Below are positions 6,968 through 9,551 of a stretch of 9,551 bases of DNA, one piece after another (within the stretch, counting starts at the first letter, position 1; each line of letters starts with the position of its first letter). This stretch comes from an uncultured Sulfurovum sp. (GTDB lineage Bacteria > Campylobacterota > Campylobacteria > Campylobacterales > Sulfurovaceae). The notes beneath the pieces are model-generated. The model had not been told where the DNA came from, did no database searches, and saw nothing but the letters and a program-made list of their open reading frames with translations. Position numbers and translations under genes: made by a program. The stretch lies in NCBI GenBank assembly GCA_902727905.1, contig CACVAR010000035.1:1-9551 (forward strand), given 5' to 3'.

Positions 6968-7606
6968 TTAGTTCGACGAGTTTTGTTCTGTTGACGTTGC
7001 TTTAGGCTTCATACTTATATTTATATCAGTAGGAGTTTTTTTAGTCAGCTTAATTTCACTTAGGTTCACATCTAAAATTGCTGTTGCATTGTTTTCTGCT
7101 GCTTTAGTTTGATTTACATCAATGTTTAATATCTGTGCACCAATTTTACTCATTGGTTCAAAAAGTTGTGTTTCTGTTTTAAATTTTGTTGCTGACTTTT
7201 GAAAGAAATCTGATTGACTTACACCAAAGATAATGAGAGAGAAAATGAACACGTAGCGTGCTGCTGATAAAATATACCCTAGAAGTCTGCTTACAAAACC
7301 ACTTGGGGTTGCTGTCAGTTTAGAAATAATAGAAGAGATAAACGTTATGATTAACCAGATAGTTACAACAATTAATATGAAACCGATTATTTTTGCAAAC
7401 TCTTCAGGAATTTCTGGAACAAGTTTTTGTTCATTGATGAAGTCTACAACAACGAGATTATACCTCGCTGCAAGGATTACACCAGCAACAATACTAATAA
7501 AGTTCAATAACTCTTTTGAAAAACCATTTACTAAACCTTTAATAGCTAAAAATGCTATTAGTGAAACAATAACTATATCGACGATGTGAAAACCCATAAA
7601 TTCCAT
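6968..7606 (-). CDS. cvpA: CvpA-family inner-membrane protein
   Basis: A 212-residue protein with four predicted membrane helices (about 8-26, 32-54, 72-95, 108-131). The N-terminal pattern of VDIVIVSLIAFLAIKGLVNGFSKE followed by a second helix with AARY is that of CvpA (colicin V production protein) relatives. The C-terminal tail (about 132-212) is hydrophilic, rich in Lys, Thr and Asn, and probably cytoplasmic or disordered. In enterobacteria CvpA affects colicin V export, purF-linked expression and envelope stress tolerance; its molecular function is unsettled. ATG at 7606 has AGGGA at 9-nt spacing; a second Met three codons on is less well placed. A TATAAT box lies about 60 nt upstream and fur follows after 13 nt. 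A CvpA gene next to lysS also occurs, as I recall, in H. pylori (HP0181/HP0182). Confidence 0.88.
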   Translation of the reverse strand: MEFMGFHIVDIVIVSLIAFLAIKGLVNGFSKELLNFISIVAGVILAARYNLVVVDFINEQKLVPEIPEEFAKIIGFILIVVTIWLIITFISSIISKLTATPSGFVSRLLGYILSAARYVFIFSLIIFGVSQSDFFQKSATKFKTETQLFEPMSKIGAQILNIDVNQTKAAENNATAILDVNLSEIKLTKKTPTDINISMKPKATSTEQNSSN

Positions 7607-7659
7607 AAAAACTAATCCCTTTATTGTTTAATCCATAATAAATAACAAATTAAAATCTT

Positions 7660-7678
7660 TTAAGAAATTATATCTTAA
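7660..7678. promoter_or_regulatory. Candidate cvpA-fur promoter: -10 box inside a dyad
   Basis: On the minus strand TATAAT (7672-7667) lies in GATATAATTTC, about 60 nt before the cvpA ATG and just downstream of the pilT stop. It is flanked symmetrically by TTAAGA (7660-7665) and TCTTAA (7673-7678), a perfect 6-7-6 dyad. This is a plausible promoter with an overlapping operator. The dyad does not match the Fur-box pattern I know well enough to assign a regulator. Confidence 0.5.
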
Positions 7679-7683
7679 TTTAT

Positions 7684-8745
7684 TTAAAAATTTATACTTT
7701 TCTTTAATTCATCTGGTTTATTAGAATATTGCATCGCATGTTCTCTTCTAATAATGTTTTTATCTAAAAGTTTTAAGAGTTCTTGTGTTTGTGTTTGCAT
7801 TCCACTTTGGGCTTGTCCTAATTGCATTTGAGAGTAAATTTGGTGGACTTTGTCTTCTCTAATTAAGTTTGCTATTGCATGATTTGTAACTAAAATCTCA
7901 GGAACAGCAACCCTTCCTCCTCCTACTTTTGGTAGAAGTACTTGGGAAATTACTGCAACCAAAGAAGTTGAAATCATGGTACGGATTTGTGCTTGTTCAT
8001 CTCCATTAAATACATCGATAATACGGTTAATTGTTCCAGGAGCAGAGTTAGTGTGTAGTGTTCCAAAAACTAAGTGACCGGTCTCAGCAGCTGAAAGTGC
8101 AGCTTCAATGGTCTCTTTATCTCTCATTTCACCAATGAGTATAATATCAGGATCTTGTCTCATAGCATACTTTAGTGCCATGGAGAAACTTTTGGTATCT
8201 GTCCCAGTCTCTCTATGTGAAAAAACAGACTTTTTATTTTCATGTATAAACTCTACAGGATCTTCAATGGTAACAATATGTTTATGTTCTGTTTGATTGA
8301 TTTCGTTGAGTATGGCTGATAAGGTCGTTGATTTACCAGAACCAGTAGGTCCAGTAACGAGAATGAGACCTTTTTCTCTTTTAATAAGCTCTTTATAAAT
8401 TGGAGGTGATGCTAAGTCATCTAAAGAAGGAATTGCAGTTGGAATAATTCTGAATGCAGCAGCAATATTTCCAAGCGTTCTATAATAGTTGGCTCTAAAA
8501 CGACCAATACCAGGGAGCATGATTGCGAAGTCAAGTTCTAAATGCTCTTCAAATTCTTTTTTTTGTTTTTCTGTTAGTAGAGCATAGGTCATTTCTTCAA
8601 TGTCATCACCCGTTAAAACAGGTAAGTTAACAGCCTTAAGTGTACCATCAATACGGATTTGAGGTTCAGAGCGTGAGACTAGGTGTAAATCTGAAGCACC
8701 ATGGGAAACAACAGATTGGAGGAGTTTTTTTATATCAATAGCCAT
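7684..8745 (-). CDS. pilT: Twitching motility / pilus retraction ATPase PilT
   Basis: Cytoplasmic hexameric secretion ATPase (GspE/PilT superfamily) that powers type IV pilus retraction. The 353-residue length fits PilT rather than the longer assembly ATPase PilB. The N-terminal PAS-like domain contains HGASDLHLV (15-23). The RecA-like domain has Walker A GPTGSGKST (132-140), the Asp box TIEDPVEF (159-166), Walker B DIILIGEMRD (200-209) and the His box GHLVFGTLHTN (223-233). The C-terminal PilT signature is present as AIANLIREDK (290-299; classically AIRNLIRE), followed by QMQLGQAQSGMQT. No PilB-type tetracysteine motif is present, which supports PilT. ATG at 8745 has no clear Shine-Dalgarno (only AAAAAGA) and lies at the edge of a small inverted repeat. 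gatC ends 72 nt upstream. No other pilus gene is in the window, so whether it works with a type IV pilus cannot be judged here. Confidence 0.94.
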   Translation of the reverse strand: MAIDIKKLLQSVVSHGASDLHLVSRSEPQIRIDGTLKAVNLPVLTGDDIEEMTYALLTEKQKKEFEEHLELDFAIMLPGIGRFRANYYRTLGNIAAAFRIIPTAIPSLDDLASPPIYKELIKREKGLILVTGPTGSGKSTTLSAILNEINQTEHKHIVTIEDPVEFIHENKKSVFSHRETGTDTKSFSMALKYAMRQDPDIILIGEMRDKETIEAALSAAETGHLVFGTLHTNSAPGTINRIIDVFNGDEQAQIRTMISTSLVAVISQVLLPKVGGGRVAVPEILVTNHAIANLIREDKVHQIYSQMQLGQAQSGMQTQTQELLKLLDKNIIRREHAMQYSNKPDELKKSINF

Positions 8746-8771
8746 ATTAAATCTTTTTATTAATTTAATAT
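8744..8771. repeat. 9-bp inverted repeat overlapping the pilT start codon
   Basis: ATATTAAAT (8744-8752) and ATTTAATAT (8763-8771) are exact reverse complements 10 nt apart. In the pilT message the 3' arm covers the first two bases of the start codon, so an AU-only hairpin could modestly affect initiation. The composition makes chance likely. The same A/T words occur upstream of glyA. Confidence 0.4.
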
Positions 8772-8817
8772 AACTATATAAAAATTATTCTTTATTTTTT
8801 CTTAAGTTTATAATTTC

Positions 8818-9111
8818 TTATGATTCTATAATTTTAGGCACAATGAAGAAATCATTTTCTGCATTGGGAGCATGTGAAAAGATATGCTTTGCAACTTCTG
8901 GTTGTTTTTTCCCAATGTCTTCTCTTAAAGGTGTTCCTCCTTCAAGTGTTGAAAAAGTTGCATTAAGTTCATCTGTATTGAGTTCTGAAAGGTTCTCTAC
9001 GTAAGATAAAATCTCTGTTAACTGACCTGCTAATTCTTCTTTTTTTTCATCTTCAATTTTAAGCATAGAGAGTTTTTCTAATTTTTCTAATACAGTGTTA
9101 TCAATAATCAC
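8818..9111 (-). CDS. gatC: Asp/Glu-tRNA(Asn/Gln) amidotransferase subunit C
   Basis: Small subunit of the GatCAB complex that converts misacylated Glu-tRNA-Gln (and often Asp-tRNA-Asn) to the correct amide form; GatC wraps around and stabilises GatA. The family pattern is clear: LEKLSMLKIEDEKKEEL in the first third, LTEILSYVENLSELNTD in the middle, then a conserved TPLREDI segment, and a C-terminal ending of the form APNAENDFFIVPKIIES. The start is taken as GTG at 9111-9109, giving 97 residues, the usual GatC length (about 95), with AAGGA 5 nt upstream. A longer reading from an ATG at 9177 would add 22 non-conserved residues and swallow both the ribosome-binding site and the TATAAT promoter box, so it is rejected. 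gatA and gatB are not in the window; pilT follows after 72 nt. Confidence 0.93.
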   Translation of the reverse strand: MIIDNTVLEKLEKLSMLKIEDEKKEELAGQLTEILSYVENLSELNTDELNATFSTLEGGTPLREDIGKKQPEVAKHIFSHAPNAENDFFIVPKIIES

Positions 9112-9116
9112 AGTAG

Positions 9117-9121
9117 TCCTT
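9117..9121 (-). promoter_or_regulatory. gatC: Ribosome-binding site fixing the GTG start of gatC
   Basis: On the minus strand AAGGA ends 5 nt before GTG at 9111-9109. It decides between this start and an in-frame ATG 66 nt further upstream, which has no equally good site. Confidence 0.75.
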
Positions 9122-9138
9122 TTGTAAATAATTGGCGT

Positions 9139-9144
9139 ATTATA
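9139..9144 (-). promoter_or_regulatory. gatC: Candidate -10 box for gatC
   Basis: On the minus strand a perfect TATAAT (in CTATATAATACG) lies 27 nt before the GTG start and is preceded by a run of eight T residues, the pattern typical of Campylobacterota housekeeping promoters. No -35 hexamer is obvious. Confidence 0.65.
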
Positions 9145-9204
9145 TAGAAAAAAAGTTAAAGGAGCTATCTGATACAAGTAAACATAATCATTTATAATGT
9201 AACA

Positions 9205-9210
9205 TATAAT
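9205..9210 (+). promoter_or_regulatory. Candidate -10 box for the rhodanese-like gene
   Basis: A perfect TATAAT (in AACATATAATCGAC) lies 30 nt before the ATG at 9241. A second TATAAT sits at 9193-9198. With the gatC box it forms a divergent promoter region of about 130 bp. Confidence 0.6.
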
Positions 9211-9240
9211 CGACTATTATTTTAAAGGGATTTTAAAAGC

Positions 9241-9551
9241 ATGAGTGAGTTATTAAATAAACCAACCATTACTTCAAGAGAATTAGAGATTGTATTAGAA
9301 GAGAGAGAAGCAGGTAACGTAGACTTTTTATTGGTAGACGTACGAGAGATGCCTGAGTATGACGCAGGATACATCACAGGAGTAGATATACTTAAACCAA
9401 CATCACTTTTTCAATCTTGGGCGCAAGAGTTCTTAGATGAGCATAAAGAGAAAACGGTCATTTTTACCTGTCGTTCAGGTAATCGTTCTGGTCAAGTTCA
9501 AGATGTGTTTCAAAGAAACGGTATGGAGAATGTTTTAAACCATGTAGGTGG
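9241..9551 (+). CDS. Rhodanese-like domain protein (3' end outside window)
   Basis: The only gene here on the plus strand; the frame is open to the window end, giving 104 residues. ATG at 9241 follows AAAGGGA with about 10-nt spacing. The protein starts with an ITSRELEIVLEE helix, then LLVDVRE (30-36) with PEYDAGYITG (38-47), and the active-site loop CRSGNRSG (77-84) with the catalytic cysteine at Cys77. That order is the single-domain rhodanese fold. The cysteine typically carries persulfide sulfur in thiosulfate or other sulfur transfer, and the six-residue loop CRSGNR fits sulfurtransferases rather than the longer Cdc25-type loop. The usual GHIPGA is altered to GYITGV. The physiological sulfur donor and acceptor cannot be told; in sulfur-metabolising Campylobacterota such proteins are common. 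No signal peptide is seen, so it should be cytosolic. Confidence 0.88.
   Translation, partial: MSELLNKPTITSRELEIVLEEREAGNVDFLLVDVREMPEYDAGYITGVDILKPTSLFQSWAQEFLDEHKEKTVIFTCRSGNRSGQVQDVFQRNGMENVLNHVG

Noticed and set aside
1..9551. Mobile element, CRISPR array, defence or toxin-antitoxin system
   Set aside because: I saw no transposase or integrase motifs, no regularly spaced repeats and no small gene pairs; gene order and composition look like stable core chromosome.

Overview
The window is ordinary chromosomal DNA from an AT-rich bacterium, most likely a member of the Campylobacterota (former Epsilonproteobacteria). My best guess is a free-living Sulfurovum/Sulfurimonas-like lineage. Three things point there: the protein sequences (a Fur very close to the Campylobacter type, a DUF1882 protein of the HP0184/Cj0403 kind), the promoter style (TATAAT-like -10 boxes preceded by T-rich DNA, no clear -35), and the gene order. 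From memory, cvpA, fur, lysS, glyA, DUF1882 and a SPOR gene also sit together or nearly so in Helicobacter pylori (HP0181-HP0184) and Campylobacter jejuni (Cj0400-Cj0404). No database search was possible.

Layout. Almost everything is on the minus strand, so transcription runs from high to low coordinates. At the right edge a divergent promoter region (9112-9240) drives gatC leftward and a rhodanese-like gene rightward; the latter is cut by the window end. Leftward follow gatC (Glu/Asp-tRNA amidotransferase subunit C), pilT (pilus retraction ATPase), cvpA (membrane protein), fur (iron regulator), lysS (lysyl-tRNA synthetase with an added C-terminal four-cysteine tail), glyA (serine hydroxymethyltransferase), a DUF1882 gene, a SPOR-domain membrane protein, trpE (anthranilate synthase component I), and the N-terminal part of a MipA/OmpV-like outer-membrane protein that runs off the left edge.

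Transcription units inferred from spacing and promoter-like motifs: gatC (perhaps with pilT); cvpA-fur (13 nt apart, possibly continuing into lysS); glyA-DUF1882 (17 nt apart and in the same frame); SPOR-trpE (4 nt apart); and the MipA-like gene alone. The genes do not form one pathway. They cover translation (gatC, lysS), one-carbon and amino-acid metabolism (glyA, trpE), iron regulation (fur) and envelope functions (cvpA, SPOR, pilT, MipA-like).

I see no mobile element, CRISPR array, tRNA, rRNA or defence/toxin system, and no gap longer than 300 bases. The points most worth a second look are the zinc-ribbon-like tail on LysRS, two perfect 11-bp inverted repeats packed between lysS and glyA, a dyad centred on the putative cvpA-fur -10 box, and several non-ATG starts (TTG for lysS and the DUF1882 gene, GTG for gatC) that automatic gene calling can misplace.
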